Assembly (NCBI RefSeq): GCF_003751265.1
Contig: NZ_RJKN01000001.1
Span: 248,001-312,000 of the forward strand
Length of the DNA stretch: 64,000 bases
Source: Pseudokineococcus lusitanus
GTDB lineage: Bacteria > Actinomycetota > Actinomycetes > Actinomycetales > Quadrisphaeraceae
Reading direction: 5' to 3'
Shown here: positions 51,502 to 58,990 of the stretch, piece after piece
Numbering within the stretch: position 1 is the first letter of the stretch
How the letters are laid out: each line of letters begins with the position of its first letter
The notes under the pieces: model-generated
Told to the model about the DNA's origin: nothing
Databases searched by the model: none
The model's input: only the letters and a program-made list of their open reading frames with translations
Made by a program: the position numbers and the translations under genes

Positions 51502-51669
51502 GGGCGGCAGCGAAGCACCGACCGGTGACAGCGGGGCGACGACCGGTCGACGGGCAGCCCGTCCCGTCGTCCGCCCCCCGTCCGTCGGTGGTCGGCCCCA
51601 CACTCGGCCACGGCCCGTGAGGGTCGACGACGCCGCGTCGTCGGGCGGGCCCGCAGGAGGAGGAGCGGC

Positions 51670-52668
51670 ATGGACATCGAGGCAGCACGCGCGGTCAAGC
51701 AGGAGCTGGTGCGCTCGGCGGTGACGGCCCTCGGGGCGGAGCCCGCCGACGGCGGCGGCGCCCTCGTCGTCGGGGTGCGCACCTACGGCGGGGGTCGCTA
51801 CGGCGTCGCGGTGCGCCACGACGGCGGCGAGGGGGCGGCGGTCGCCGCCCGCGCCCTCGAGATGGCCGGCGAGGACGCCGACGTCCGCGACGTCGGTCGC
51901 GTCGTCGCCCTCACGCTGCCCGTCGGGCCGGAGGCGCCCGCGGGGCCCGTGGCCTCGCCGGCCGACCCGGGGCGCTGGGCGGCCGACGTCCTGCAGCAGC
52001 GCGAGCGGCCGCTGCGCCCCGGGCTGTCCGTGGCGCAGGCCGCCGTGACCGCCGGGACGATCGGCGGCTTCGTGCTCCTCGAGGGCGACGACCGCGTCCA
52101 CGTCCTGTCGAACAACCACGTCCTCGGCGACTCCGACCGGGCGGCCGTCGGGTCGGACGTGCTCCAGCCCGGCTCGGCCGACGGCGGCACGGCCCCGGAC
52201 GACGTCGTGGGCACGCTCGCCGTGGCGGTCCCGCTGGACCCGGCGGGCGGCAACCGCGTGGACGCCGCGCTCGCCCGGCTCGCCGACGGCGTCGAGGTAG
52301 ACGCCACCTACCCCGTCGGGGCCGTCACCACCGTCGCGGCGGCGGACGACGGCCTCGTCGTCGAGAAGGTCGGCCGGACGACGGGTCTCACGCGCGGCGT
52401 CGTGACGGCCATCGAGCTGGACGGCGTCGCGGTGGGCTTCCCCGGCGGCGTCGTCACCTTCGACGACCAGATCGAGGTGACGGGCGACGGCGGCGCCTTC
52501 TCCGCGGGCGGCGACAGCGGCTCGCTCGTCTACGACCCCGCGACGGGCGCCGCCGTCGGCCTCCTCTTCGCGGGCAGCGAGCGCGGGGGGCCCGAGGGCA
52601 CCGGCCTCACCTTCTGCAACCCGGTCGGGGCGGTCCTCGAGACCCTCGGGGCCCGGCTGCTCGGCTGA
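51670..52668 (+). CDS. trypsin-like serine protease with VVGVGV-type N-terminal domain, cytoplasmic
   Basis: 332 residues. N-terminal domain (about 1-85, ARAVKQELVRSAVTAL..ALVVGVRTYGGGRYGVAVR..DADVRDVGRVVALT), then a protease domain with the triad His150 (VLSNNHVLG), Asp198 (NRVDAALARL) and Ser283 (SAGGDSGSLVYD). LQPGSADGGTAPDDVVGTL and VGRTTGLTRGVV are typical of bacterial S1-like proteins of this subgroup. No signal peptide, so an internal protease of unknown target. ATG with GGAGGAGG upstream. Followed by a small gene resembling its N-terminal domain. Confidence 0.83.
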   Translation: MDIEAARAVKQELVRSAVTALGAEPADGGGALVVGVRTYGGGRYGVAVRHDGGEGAAVAARALEMAGEDADVRDVGRVVALTLPVGPEAPAGPVASPADPGRWAADVLQQRERPLRPGLSVAQAAVTAGTIGGFVLLEGDDRVHVLSNNHVLGDSDRAAVGSDVLQPGSADGGTAPDDVVGTLAVAVPLDPAGGNRVDAALARLADGVEVDATYPVGAVTTVAAADDGLVVEKVGRTTGLTRGVVTAIELDGVAVGFPGGVVTFDDQIEVTGDGGAFSAGGDSGSLVYDPATGAAVGLLFAGSERGGPEGTGLTFCNPVGAVLETLGARLLG

Positions 52669-52674
52669 GCCGCC

Positions 52675-52709
52675 GGCCGCCCGTCACCACGGGGTGGTGA
52701 CGGGCGGCC
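52675..52709 (+). terminator. terminator of the protease gene
   Basis: 16-bp perfect arms GGCCGCCCGTCACCAC / GTGGTGACGGGCGGCC with a GGG loop, 6 bp past the protease stop, before an independent leaderless gene. Confidence 0.85.
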
Positions 52710-52768
52710 CGGGGGTCCCCGTCGGGTGAGGTCCTCACGACCCGGATGGCAGGGGCGCCCCGCGGGTG

Positions 52769-52774
52769 CACACT
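52769..52774 (+). promoter_or_regulatory. -10-like hexamer of the leaderless 81-residue gene
   Basis: CACACT with exactly 6 nt before the ATG at 52781. Confidence 0.4.
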
Positions 52775-52780
52775 GCGGGG

Positions 52781-53026
52781 ATGACGCTGCCGACCTCCCC
52801 CTCGCCCGAGGGACCGTCGCGCGACGCGGCGCGCGCGGCCAAGTCCTCCCTCGCCGCCCGGCTCGCGGGCGACGCCCGCGTCAACGGCGTCGGCGTCGTC
52901 CGCTGGCACAGCGCCTACGCGGTCCGCGTCAACGTCGTCACGCAGGCCGACGCCCCCGAGCTGCCCGAGCAGGTCGACGGCGTGCCCGTCCGCGTCGTCG
53001 AGATCGGGCACGTCACCGCCTCCTGA
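52781..53026 (+). CDS. stand-alone VVGVG-type domain, 81 residues
   Basis: A single small domain: AARAAKSSLAARLAGDARVNGVGVVRW (about 18-44), YAVRVNVVTQADAPELPEQVDGVPVRVVEIGHV (about 46-78). The pattern V-x-GVG...VRVNV...LPEQVDGVPVRVVE is that of the N-terminal domain found before the protease domain of many bacterial trypsin-like proteins, here as a free-standing gene. It follows the protease gene across a terminator and has its own leaderless start. No catalytic residues. It might bind or inhibit the protease; this is inference from domain similarity seen by eye. Confidence 0.7.
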   Translation: MTLPTSPSPEGPSRDAARAAKSSLAARLAGDARVNGVGVVRWHSAYAVRVNVVTQADAPELPEQVDGVPVRVVEIGHVTAS

Positions 53027-53069
53027 GCGCCCGCGCCGTCCCCGTCGGGACGCCGGGCCGACGGCCTGC

Positions 53070-53075
53070 CACGCT
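53070..53075 (+). promoter_or_regulatory. -10-like hexamer of the leaderless esterase gene
   Basis: CACGCT with exactly 6 nt before the GTG at 53082. Confidence 0.4.
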
Positions 53076-53081
53076 CGGGCG

Positions 53082-54179
53082 GTGGTCCAGCCCCCGCCCC
53101 GTCGCCCGCCCGCCCGACCCGACGGGGCCGCGGCGCACCCGCCGGCCCGCCGCGCCGCCCTGGCCGTGGGGGCGGTCGCGCTCCCCTGGGCCGTCGCGGG
53201 CCTCGCCCGCCGGGCGCGCCTCGTCGCCGCCCTCCCGCCCGACCTCCGCCGGGCCTCCCTCCTGGTCCCCCTCGGGCTGCCGCCGACCCCGTTCCTCCCG
53301 CTCGCCCGTCGTCTGCCCGTGCCCGACGCCGACGTCCCGCCCGGGGTGACGGTGCTGCGCCGCACGGTGCCCGGCGACGCCGGCGGACCGCCCGTCGACG
53401 TCCTCGTCGTCGAGCCCACCGTCCGCCGACCGCCCGCCCCGGCCCTGCTGTGGATCCACGGCGGGGGGCACGTCCTCGGCGAGGCCTACGCCGACCTCGC
53501 CTGGTGCGCCCGGCTCGCCGACGAGCTGGGCGTCGTCGTCGTGGCGCCGGACCACCGGCTCGCGCCCGAGCACCCCTACCCCGCCGGGCACGACGACTGC
53601 CGTCGCGTGCTGCGGTGGCTGCGCGCGGAGGCCGACGACCTCGGCGTCGACCCGGACCGGCTCGCCGTGGGCGGCGCCAGCGCCGGCGGCGGCGTGGCGG
53701 CCTCGCTGGCCGCGACGGCCTCCGACGACGGCGTCCCCCTCCGCCTCCAGCTGCTCGTGTACCCGATGCTCGACGACCGCACCGGCCTCCGGCTCGCCGG
53801 CCCGCGGCGGCTCGGGTGGTCGCACCGCTCCAACCGGCGCGGCTGGGCGGCGCTGCTCGGCCGCTCCCCGCACGACCGGCGTCCCGCGCCCGCCCCGCCG
53901 CGCGCGGCCCCGGCGCGGCAGGAGGACCTCACGGGCCTCCCGCCCGCCTGGCTCGGGGTCGGGACGCTCGACGTGCTCCACGACGAGACCGTCGAGCACG
54001 CCCGCCGGCTGCGCTCCGCCGGCGTCGCGGCGCGGCTCGTCGTCGTCCCCGGCGTCTACCACGGGACCTGGGGGGCCGCGGCGGGCGTGCCCCGCGTCGC
54101 GGCGCTGCAGGCGGACGCGGTCGCCCGCCTCGCCGCGGCCCTGGAGCTCGGTCCCGCGGAGGGAGCCCCGGCGCGCTAG
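53082..54179 (+). CDS. alpha/beta hydrolase, HSL/esterase-4 type
   Basis: 365 residues. Hydrophobic segment [18 protein letters not shown] near 25-42 could be a membrane anchor. The oxyanion loop is [10 protein letters not shown] (about 124-133), followed by [21 protein letters not shown], nucleophile Ser in GGASAGGG, Asp in [11 protein letters not shown] and His in GVYHGTW. Class-IV (hormone-sensitive lipase-like) carboxylesterase. GTG with CACGCT 6 nt upstream, so leaderless. The TAG stop overlaps the TAG of convergent nrdR by two bases, so the 3' ends are fused. Confidence 0.87.
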   Translation: MVQPPPRRPPARPDGAAAHPPARRAALAVGAVALPWAVAGLARRARLVAALPPDLRRASLLVPLGLPPTPFLPLARRLPVPDADVPPGVTVLRRTVPGDAGGPPVDVLVVEPTVRRPPAPALLWIHGGGHVLGEAYADLAWCARLADELGVVVVAPDHRLAPEHPYPAGHDDCRRVLRWLRAEADDLGVDPDRLAVGGASAGGGVAASLAATASDDGVPLRLQLLVYPMLDDRTGLRLAGPRRLGWSHRSNRRGWAALLGRSPHDRRPAPAPPRAAPARQEDLTGLPPAWLGVGTLDVLHDETVEHARRLRSAGVAARLVVVPGVYHGTWGAAAGVPRVAALQADAVARLAAALELGPAEGAPAR

Positions 54180-54670
54180 AGCGGGGCGGCCGCCGCGGGG
54201 ACGGGCTCGCCGGCCGCGGCGGCGTCGCGCTCGGCGCGGAGCTGGGTGATGGCGGCCTGGAAGTCCTCGAGCGAGTCGAACGCCTGGTAGACCGAGGCGA
54301 AGCGCAGGTAGGCCACCTCGTCGAGCTCCCGCAGCGGCGCGAGGACGGCGACGCCCACGTCGTGCGCCTCCACCTCGGCGGTCCCGGCGGTGCGGATCGC
54401 CTCCTCCACCTGCTGCGCGAGGACGGCCAGCTGGTCCTCGGTGACGGGTCGGCCCTGGCAGGCCTTGCGGACGCCGCTCAGCACCTTCTCCCGGCTGAAG
54501 GGCTCCGTCGTGCCCGAGCGCTTGACGACGGTGAGGCTCGCCGCCTCCATCGTCGTGAAGCGCCGCTGGCACTGGGGGCACTGCCGCCGGCGCCGGATCG
54601 CCGTCCCGTCGTCCGTCGCGCGCGAGTCGACGACGCGGCTGTCCGGGTGGCGGCAGAACGGGCAGTGCAC
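54176..54670 (-). CDS. nrdR: transcriptional repressor NrdR
   Basis: Represses ribonucleotide reductase genes in response to nucleotide pools. 164 residues with the N-terminal zinc ribbon [15 protein letters not shown]...CPQCQRRF and the ATP-cone (about 48-140, [25 protein letters not shown]). GTG at 54670 chosen: GAGGAGG lies 6-7 nt upstream and the protein begins VHCPFC as in other NrdR. The tail after residue 150 is an Ala/Pro-rich addition. No nrd operon is in the window. The stop overlaps that of the convergent esterase. Confidence 0.95.
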   Translation of the reverse strand: MHCPFCRHPDSRVVDSRATDDGTAIRRRRQCPQCQRRFTTMEAASLTVVKRSGTTEPFSREKVLSGVRKACQGRPVTEDQLAVLAQQVEEAIRTAGTAEVEAHDVGVAVLAPLRELDEVAYLRFASVYQAFDSLEDFQAAITQLRAERDAAAAGEPVPAAAAPL

Positions 54671-54712
54671 GGCCGACCTCCTCGGTGCCGGCACGGCGCC
54701 GACGACCCGTCG

Positions 54713-54718
54713 ACGCTA
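54713..54718 (-). promoter_or_regulatory. putative -10 hexamer for nrdR
   Basis: TAGCGT on the minus strand, 42 nt before the GTG, so nrdR has a leadered mRNA. Confidence 0.45.
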
Positions 54719-54749
54719 GGTCGCCGCGCGCCCCCGTCGCAAGCGAGCC

Positions 54750-54782
54750 CGGCCGGGGACGCCCGCCCGGGCGCCCCGGCCG
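54750..54782 (-). terminator. terminator of the NCS2 permease gene
   Basis: Arms CGGCCGGGG / CCCCGGCCG with an inner CGCCCG/CGGGCG stem, 5 bp past the permease stop on the minus strand. Confidence 0.65.
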
Positions 54783-54786
54783 ACGG

Positions 54787-56283
54787 TCAGGCCAGCAGGT
54801 CCTGGATCGGGCCGATGGTGAAGTAGACGGCGAAGACGGCGGCCACCACCCACATGAGCGGGTGGACGTCGCGAACCCGGCCGCGGACCGCCGCGAGCAG
54901 GACGTAGGCGAGGAAGCCGGCCCCGATGCCCACGGTGATCGAGTAGGCGAACGGCATGAGGACGACGGCGAGGAAGGCGGGCAGCCCGACGCCGATGTCG
55001 TCCCAGTCGATGCCCTTGACCTGGCGCATCATGAGGAAGCCGACGACGACGAGCGCCGGGCTGGCCGCCTCGTAGGGCACGAGGGTCACGAGCGGCGCCG
55101 CCACGACGGCGACGAGGAAGGCCGCGCCGGTGACGACGCTGGCGAGGCCCGTGCGGGCGCCGTCGCCGACGCCGGCCGCGGACTCCACGAAGCTCGTGGC
55201 GCTGGAGGCGCTGGCGGCACCGCCCGCCACCGCGGCCAGGGAGTCGACGAGGAGGATGCGCTGGCTGCCGACGGGGTTGCCCTCGTCGTCGAGGAGGTCG
55301 GCCTCGTGGCCGACGGCGACCATCGTCCCCATCGTGTCGAAGAAGTCGGCGACGACGAGGGAGAAGACGACGAGCACGGCCGTGACCGCGCCGGCGGCGG
55401 CGACGCCGCCGACGAGGCTGAACTGCCCGAGCAGCGAGAGGTCCGGCAGGGCGAGCCACTGCTCGGGCACCTGGGGCACGGACAGGCCGAAGCCGGTGGG
55501 TCGCAGGACGTCGCCGTCGACGCGCGGACCGACGTCGAACAGCGCCTGGACGACCACGGCCAGGGCGGTGGCGACGAGGATGCCGACGAGGAGCGCCCCG
55601 CGGACGGCACGCGCCATGAGCACGACCGTGACGACGAGCCCGACGACGAAGACGACTGTGGGCCAGCCGCGCAGCGAGCCGCCGATGCCCAGCTCGAGCG
55701 GCACGGCGGCCCCGGCCGGCGTGCGCACGATGCCCGCGTTGACGAGGCCCACGAGCGTGAGGAACAGGCCGATGCCGACGCTGATGGCGGTCTTGAGCGG
55801 TCCTGGCACGGCGCGCAGCACGGCCTTGCGGAAGCCGGTGAGGACGAGCACGAGGATGACGAGGCCCTCGAGGACGACGAGCCCCATGGCCGCGGGCCAC
55901 GTCATGCCCGGCAGCCCGACGATGCCGTAGGCCACGAAGGCGTTGAGCCCGAGACCGGCAGCCAGGCCGAGCGGGAAGCGGCCGACGACACCCATGGTGA
56001 TCGTCAGGACGCCCGCGACGAGGGCCGTCACCGCGGCCACCGCGGGCAGGTTCGGCGCGTCGCCGCCGCCGAGGTAGGCGCCGGTCGAGTCGGGCACCGT
56101 CCCGATGATGAGCGGGTTGAGGACGACGATGTAGGCCATCGCCACGAAGGTGACGAGCCCGCCGCGCACCTCCCGGGCGGTGGTGGAGCCACGGGCCGTG
56201 ATGGAGAAGTACCGGTCGAGCGCGCCCACGGGGGCCTCGCCGTCGCGGCGGACGTCGTCCGCGGGCTTCCGGGTGCTGCTCAT
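54787..56283 (-). CDS. NCS2/AzgA-type purine permease
   Basis: 498 residues with about 12-14 hydrophobic segments. The AzgA-like NCS2 signature is present: RYFSITARGSTTAREVRGGLVTFVAMAYIVVLNPLI, GLAAGLGLNAFVAYGIV, VPGPLKTAISVGIGLFL, VFSLVVADFFDTMGTMVAVG (the conserved DTxGT) and SATSFVESAAGVGDGARTGL. Symports hypoxanthine, guanine or adenine. ATG with GGAGGA 4-5 nt upstream. No purine riboswitch is apparent in the 131-bp upstream gap. Distance to the LysM gene stop is short, so it might be expressed from that transcript as well. Confidence 0.9.
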   Translation of the reverse strand: MSSTRKPADDVRRDGEAPVGALDRYFSITARGSTTAREVRGGLVTFVAMAYIVVLNPLIIGTVPDSTGAYLGGGDAPNLPAVAAVTALVAGVLTITMGVVGRFPLGLAAGLGLNAFVAYGIVGLPGMTWPAAMGLVVLEGLVILVLVLTGFRKAVLRAVPGPLKTAISVGIGLFLTLVGLVNAGIVRTPAGAAVPLELGIGGSLRGWPTVVFVVGLVVTVVLMARAVRGALLVGILVATALAVVVQALFDVGPRVDGDVLRPTGFGLSVPQVPEQWLALPDLSLLGQFSLVGGVAAAGAVTAVLVVFSLVVADFFDTMGTMVAVGHEADLLDDEGNPVGSQRILLVDSLAAVAGGAASASSATSFVESAAGVGDGARTGLASVVTGAAFLVAVVAAPLVTLVPYEAASPALVVVGFLMMRQVKGIDWDDIGVGLPAFLAVVLMPFAYSITVGIGAGFLAYVLLAAVRGRVRDVHPLMWVVAAVFAVYFTIGPIQDLLA

Positions 56284-56414
56284 GCGTCCTCCGCGGGACG
56301 GGCCGCGGCCGCGGCGTCGCCGCGGCCGGCGACGGTGCTGGCGCTGGGCGCGGACACCTTGCCAGAGGCACCGGCCGCCCGGGTGCACCCGCCCGCGGTC
56401 CGGGACGCGGCGCC

Positions 56415-56882
56415 TCAGACGGCGGGGACGACGAGCGTCTGCCCGACCTGGAGCGCGGACGTGCTGAGGCCGTTGAGCTGCTCGAGGTGGAGGACGACGT
56501 CGCGGACGTCCTCGCCCGGCGCGGCCACGCCCTCGGCCACCGACCAGAGGGTTTCCCCCGGCAGCACGACGTGCTCGGCGGCCGGCGTGGCCGGCACGGC
56601 CGCTGCGACGGCGGGTGCGGCCGGGGCCGCGGGCGTCGACGGGCTCCCGGCGGCGAGCACGGCGGTCGGCGCGCCGAGGAGCGCGACGGCCACCGCCGTC
56701 GTGACGGCGAGCCGGCCGCGCCGCGTCACGTGCACGGGGCCGACCGCCGGGGCGGCGGCCCGACGACGGGCGGGGGTGCGCCGCGGGGGCGCGGCGACGG
56801 GCGGCGGCACGAGGGCCAGGTGCCGGCGCCGCGCCGGGCGGGCGGCGGGGACGAAGGACGGCTGCAGGGCCAGTGCGGACAT
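56415..56882 (-). CDS. LysM protein, SOS-regulated partner of lexA
   Basis: 155 residues. A membrane segment or signal anchor at about 58-79 (LAVTTAVAVALLGAPTAVLAAG) follows a basic 55-residue cytoplasmic part; a Pro/Ala linker and a C-terminal LysM domain (HVVLPGETLWSVAEGV...LNGLSTSALQVGQTLVVPAV) lie outside and would bind peptidoglycan. ATG with GGAGG upstream. Divergent from lexA with two SOS boxes adjacent in the shared region. Its place and structure match Rv2719c of Mycobacterium and YneA/DivS-type proteins, which restrain division during DNA damage; that role here is inferred. Confidence 0.85.
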   Translation of the reverse strand: MSALALQPSFVPAARPARRRHLALVPPPVAAPPRRTPARRRAAAPAVGPVHVTRRGRLAVTTAVAVALLGAPTAVLAAGSPSTPAAPAAPAVAAAVPATPAAEHVVLPGETLWSVAEGVAAPGEDVRDVVLHLEQLNGLSTSALQVGQTLVVPAV

Positions 56883-56964
56883 GAGGACCTCCGGGTGGAC
56901 CGCGCGGCCTCGCGGCCGGCGGACGTGCGGGTCGAGGGGGTCGCGCCCCGGCGCCTGCCCGGCG

Positions 56965-56980
56965 TCGAACGCGTATTCGA
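56965..56980. promoter_or_regulatory. SOS box 1 (LexA operator), LysM side
   Basis: TCGAACGCGTATTCGA fits the 6-4-6 LexA operator with one base off (ATTCGA for GTTCGA). It ends exactly where box 2 begins. Confidence 0.8.
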
Positions 56981-56996
56981 TCGAACGTCTGTGCGA
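56981..56996. promoter_or_regulatory. SOS box 2 (LexA operator), LysM side
   Basis: TCGAACGTCTGTGCGA: left half-site perfect, right half-site GTGCGA one base from GTTCGA. Directly adjoins box 1, giving a 32-bp tandem site. Confidence 0.6.
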
Positions 56997-57200
56997 TGTG
57001 TACCAGCGGGCGGGGCGGGCGTCCAGCGGCGCCCGCACCGACGCCCCGTCCGGACCGGGCGGGGCCGGGCCGACCGGGCCCCCGGTGCACGTCCCGTAGT
57101 CGACCAGCGACCACCGACAACGGGTCCCGCCGCAGGTCAGCGGTCCACCGGCGGCGCCGGACACCCCCCGCGGCGCCCCTGACGACACGCCGCGACACGC

Positions 57201-57216
57201 TCGAACAGGTGTTTGA
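57201..57216. promoter_or_regulatory. SOS box 3 (LexA operator) in the lexA promoter
   Basis: TCGAACAGGTGTTTGA matches the operator with one deviation (GTTTGA). It overlaps the proposed -35 hexamer at 57213-57218, so LexA bound here would block its own promoter. Confidence 0.85.
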
Positions 57217-57241
57217 TCTCGACCTCCCGCGTCCCTACGCT
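57213..57241 (+). promoter_or_regulatory. lexA promoter
   Basis: -35 TTGATC (57213-57218), 17-bp spacer, -10 TACGCT (57236-57241). The leader is about 45 nt and ends in a good ribosome site before the GTG at 57295. Confidence 0.65.
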
Positions 57242-57294
57242 CGCGGCACGGCCGGCGTCGGGGACGCCGGCGCACGACGACCGCAGGAGGCTCC

Positions 57295-58086
57295 GTGGCA
57301 CGGCGCAGGGACGACGAGGGCACGTCGGCGGGCACGGACGGCACGTCCGAGGGCACCGTGGTGGAGATGCCGGACACGCCGGCGGCGGCCGGCACCGGGC
57401 TCACCGAGCGGCAGCGCCGGGTGCTCGAGTGCATCAGCGAGGCGGTCGAGCGGCGCGGCTACCCGCCGAGCATGCGCGAGATCGGCGAGGCCGTCGGGCT
57501 CACGAGCCCGTCGAGCGTGGCGCACCAGCTGAGCACGCTGGAGCGCAAGGGCTTCCTGCGCCGCGACCCGCGGCGCCCCCGCGCCATCGAGGTCGTCGTC
57601 CCGGACGAGCAGCCCGCGGGCGGCGCGTCGGTGCACCGGCTGCGGCCCGCGCGCCCCGAGGCCCCGGCCGACGTCCCGGCCGACGACACCGGCGCCGGCG
57701 ACGAGCGCCCCGCCGCCGCCTACGTGCCCGTGGTCGGGCGCATCGCGGCCGGCGGCCCGATCCTCGCCGAGCAGGCCGTCGAGGACGTCTTCCCGCTCCC
57801 CCGCCAGCTCGTCGGCGGCGGGCAGCTCTTCCTGCTCAAGGTGGTCGGCGACTCCATGGTCGAGGCGGCCATCTGCGACGGGGACTGGGTCGTCGTCCGG
57901 CAGCAGCCCGTCGCCGAGAACGGCGAGGTGGTGGCCGCCATGATCGACGGCGAGGCCACGGTCAAGGTCTTCCAGCGCCGTGACGGCCACGTCCGGCTGC
58001 TCCCGCGCAACGCCGCCTACAGCCCCATCGACGGCGACGAGGCCACCGTGCTGGGACGCGTCGTCGCCGTCCTGCGGAGCGTCTGA
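57295..58086 (+). CDS. lexA: SOS repressor LexA
   Basis: Represses DNA-damage genes and cleaves itself when RecA filaments form. 263 residues: a 35-residue leader, winged helix-turn-helix ([41 protein letters not shown], about 35-80), a Pro/Ala linker, and an S24 protease domain with cleavage site Ala152-Gly153 (RIAAGGP), Ser187 (GDSM) and Lys224 (ATVKVF). GTG with AGGAGG 5 nt upstream. Autoregulated through the SOS box at 57201. Divergent from the LysM gene and convergent with udgX, only 28 bp away. Confidence 0.97.
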   Translation: MARRRDDEGTSAGTDGTSEGTVVEMPDTPAAAGTGLTERQRRVLECISEAVERRGYPPSMREIGEAVGLTSPSSVAHQLSTLERKGFLRRDPRRPRAIEVVVPDEQPAGGASVHRLRPARPEAPADVPADDTGAGDERPAAAYVPVVGRIAAGGPILAEQAVEDVFPLPRQLVGGGQLFLLKVVGDSMVEAAICDGDWVVVRQQPVAENGEVVAAMIDGEATVKVFQRRDGHVRLLPRNAAYSPIDGDEATVLGRVVAVLRSV

Positions 58087-58114
58087 GCCGTGCCGCGGCG
58101 CCGGTGCCCCTCCC

Positions 58115-58783
58115 TCAGCGGGGCCCGAGCGCCGCGGCCGCCACGCGCAGGTCGGCCACGAGCCCGTCCCGTGCCGCGTCCCGCTGCTCCGGCGGCGTCC
58201 GCAGCACGGCCGAGGGGTGCAGCGTCGCCACGAAGCGCTTGGTGCCCCTGGAGGTCTCCCGCTCGATGACGTGGCCGCGCTCCTTGGTCACCCGGAACGA
58301 CGGGCCGAGGAGCGCCCGGCCGGCGGTCGCGCCGAGGACGACGACGACCTCCGGGTCCACCGCCGCCAGCTCCGCGGCCAGCCAGGGGCGGCACGCCGTG
58401 ACGTGCGCCGCCTCCGGCGTCGCGTGGATGCGCCGGTTGCCGGGCGCCTGCTGCGTGAAGCGGAAGTGCTTGACGGCGTTCGTCACGTAGACGTCCTCCC
58501 GGGCGATGCCCGCCTCCTCGACGGCGGCCTGCAGGAGGCGGCCCGCCGGGCCGACGAAGGGCACGCCGCGGCGGTCCTCCTGGTCCCCCGGCTGCTCGCC
58601 GACGAGCGCCAGCCGCCCGCCCGTCGCCCCGGCCGAGAAGACGACCTGCGTCGCCGGCTCCCAGAGCTCGCAGCCGCGGCACCCGGTCGCGGCCTCGCGG
58701 AGCGTCGCGACGTCGCGGTGCCCCGGCTCCGGCAGCCACTGCTCCGCGCCCGGCCGCTCCGGCTTCTCCGCTCCACCCGCCAT
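58115..58783 (-). CDS. udgX: UdgX-type uracil-DNA glycosylase that can cross-link to DNA
   Basis: 222 residues. LALVGEQPGDQED (about 58-70), GVPFVGPAGRLLQ, and VTNAVKHFRFTQQAPGNRRIH, where His120 ends the RRIH loop. In mycobacterial UdgX the KRRIH His attacks the abasic sugar and leaves the protein covalently bound to uracil-containing DNA; here Lys is replaced by Asn but R-R-I-H is kept. Cysteines Cys35, Cys38 and Cys131 fit the Fe-S site of family-4-like enzymes. ATG 7 nt after TAGCGT, so leaderless. Convergent with lexA; no SOS box seen. Confidence 0.92.
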   Translation of the reverse strand: MAGGAEKPERPGAEQWLPEPGHRDVATLREAATGCRGCELWEPATQVVFSAGATGGRLALVGEQPGDQEDRRGVPFVGPAGRLLQAAVEEAGIAREDVYVTNAVKHFRFTQQAPGNRRIHATPEAAHVTACRPWLAAELAAVDPEVVVVLGATAGRALLGPSFRVTKERGHVIERETSRGTKRFVATLHPSAVLRTPPEQRDAARDGLVADLRVAAAALGPR

Positions 58784-58790
58784 GCCCGGC

Positions 58791-58796
58791 ACGCTA
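58791..58796 (-). promoter_or_regulatory. -10 hexamer of leaderless udgX
   Basis: TAGCGT on the minus strand, 7 nt before the ATG at 58783. Confidence 0.5.
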
Positions 58797-58850
58797 GGTC
58801 GCCCCCCGGCGCACCGCGCGTCGTCGCGCGCGAGGACGCCGCCGCACCGC

Positions 58851-58990
58851 GAACGGGCGCCTGTTCGCGTCCGGGGACGCCGCCTCAGCACGAACAGGCG
58901 CCTCTTCGCGCCCCGGGACGCCACCTCACCACGAACAGGCGCCCGTTCGCGTCCGGGGACGCCGCTCCACCACGAGCAGGCGGAAGCGGT
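58851..58990. repeat. 41-bp tandem repeat with near-palindromic core, three copies plus partial
   Basis: Units start at 58851, 58892, 58933 and (truncated) 58974, an exact 41-bp period. Each full unit has a dyad with consensus CGAACAGGCGCCTGTTCG; every copy departs from perfect symmetry by one base (for example CGAACAGGCGCCTCTTCG). The array fills the gap between udgX and the aminotransferase gene and ends at that gene's stop. It includes no gene. Confidence 0.9.

Larger units (their letters stand above)
56883..57294. other. divergent LysM/lexA control region, 412 bp
   Basis: No gene is supported here. It holds the LysM leader (56883-56964), two abutting SOS boxes (56965-56996), a featureless GC-rich stretch of about 200 bp (56997-57200) and the lexA promoter with its own box (57201-57241). 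Confidence 0.75.

Noticed and set aside
46712-51688. Single giant ABC protein of about 1650 residues
   Set aside because: The frame reads through the 3' ABC gene and into antisense of others. The GTGA overlap at 48598-48601 and the family length place the real start at 48601.
58851-58990. SOS boxes or CRISPR in the 41-bp array
   Set aside because: Half-sites CGAAC/GTTCG are 8 bp apart instead of the 4 needed by LexA, and there are no unique spacers, the repeats being contiguous.
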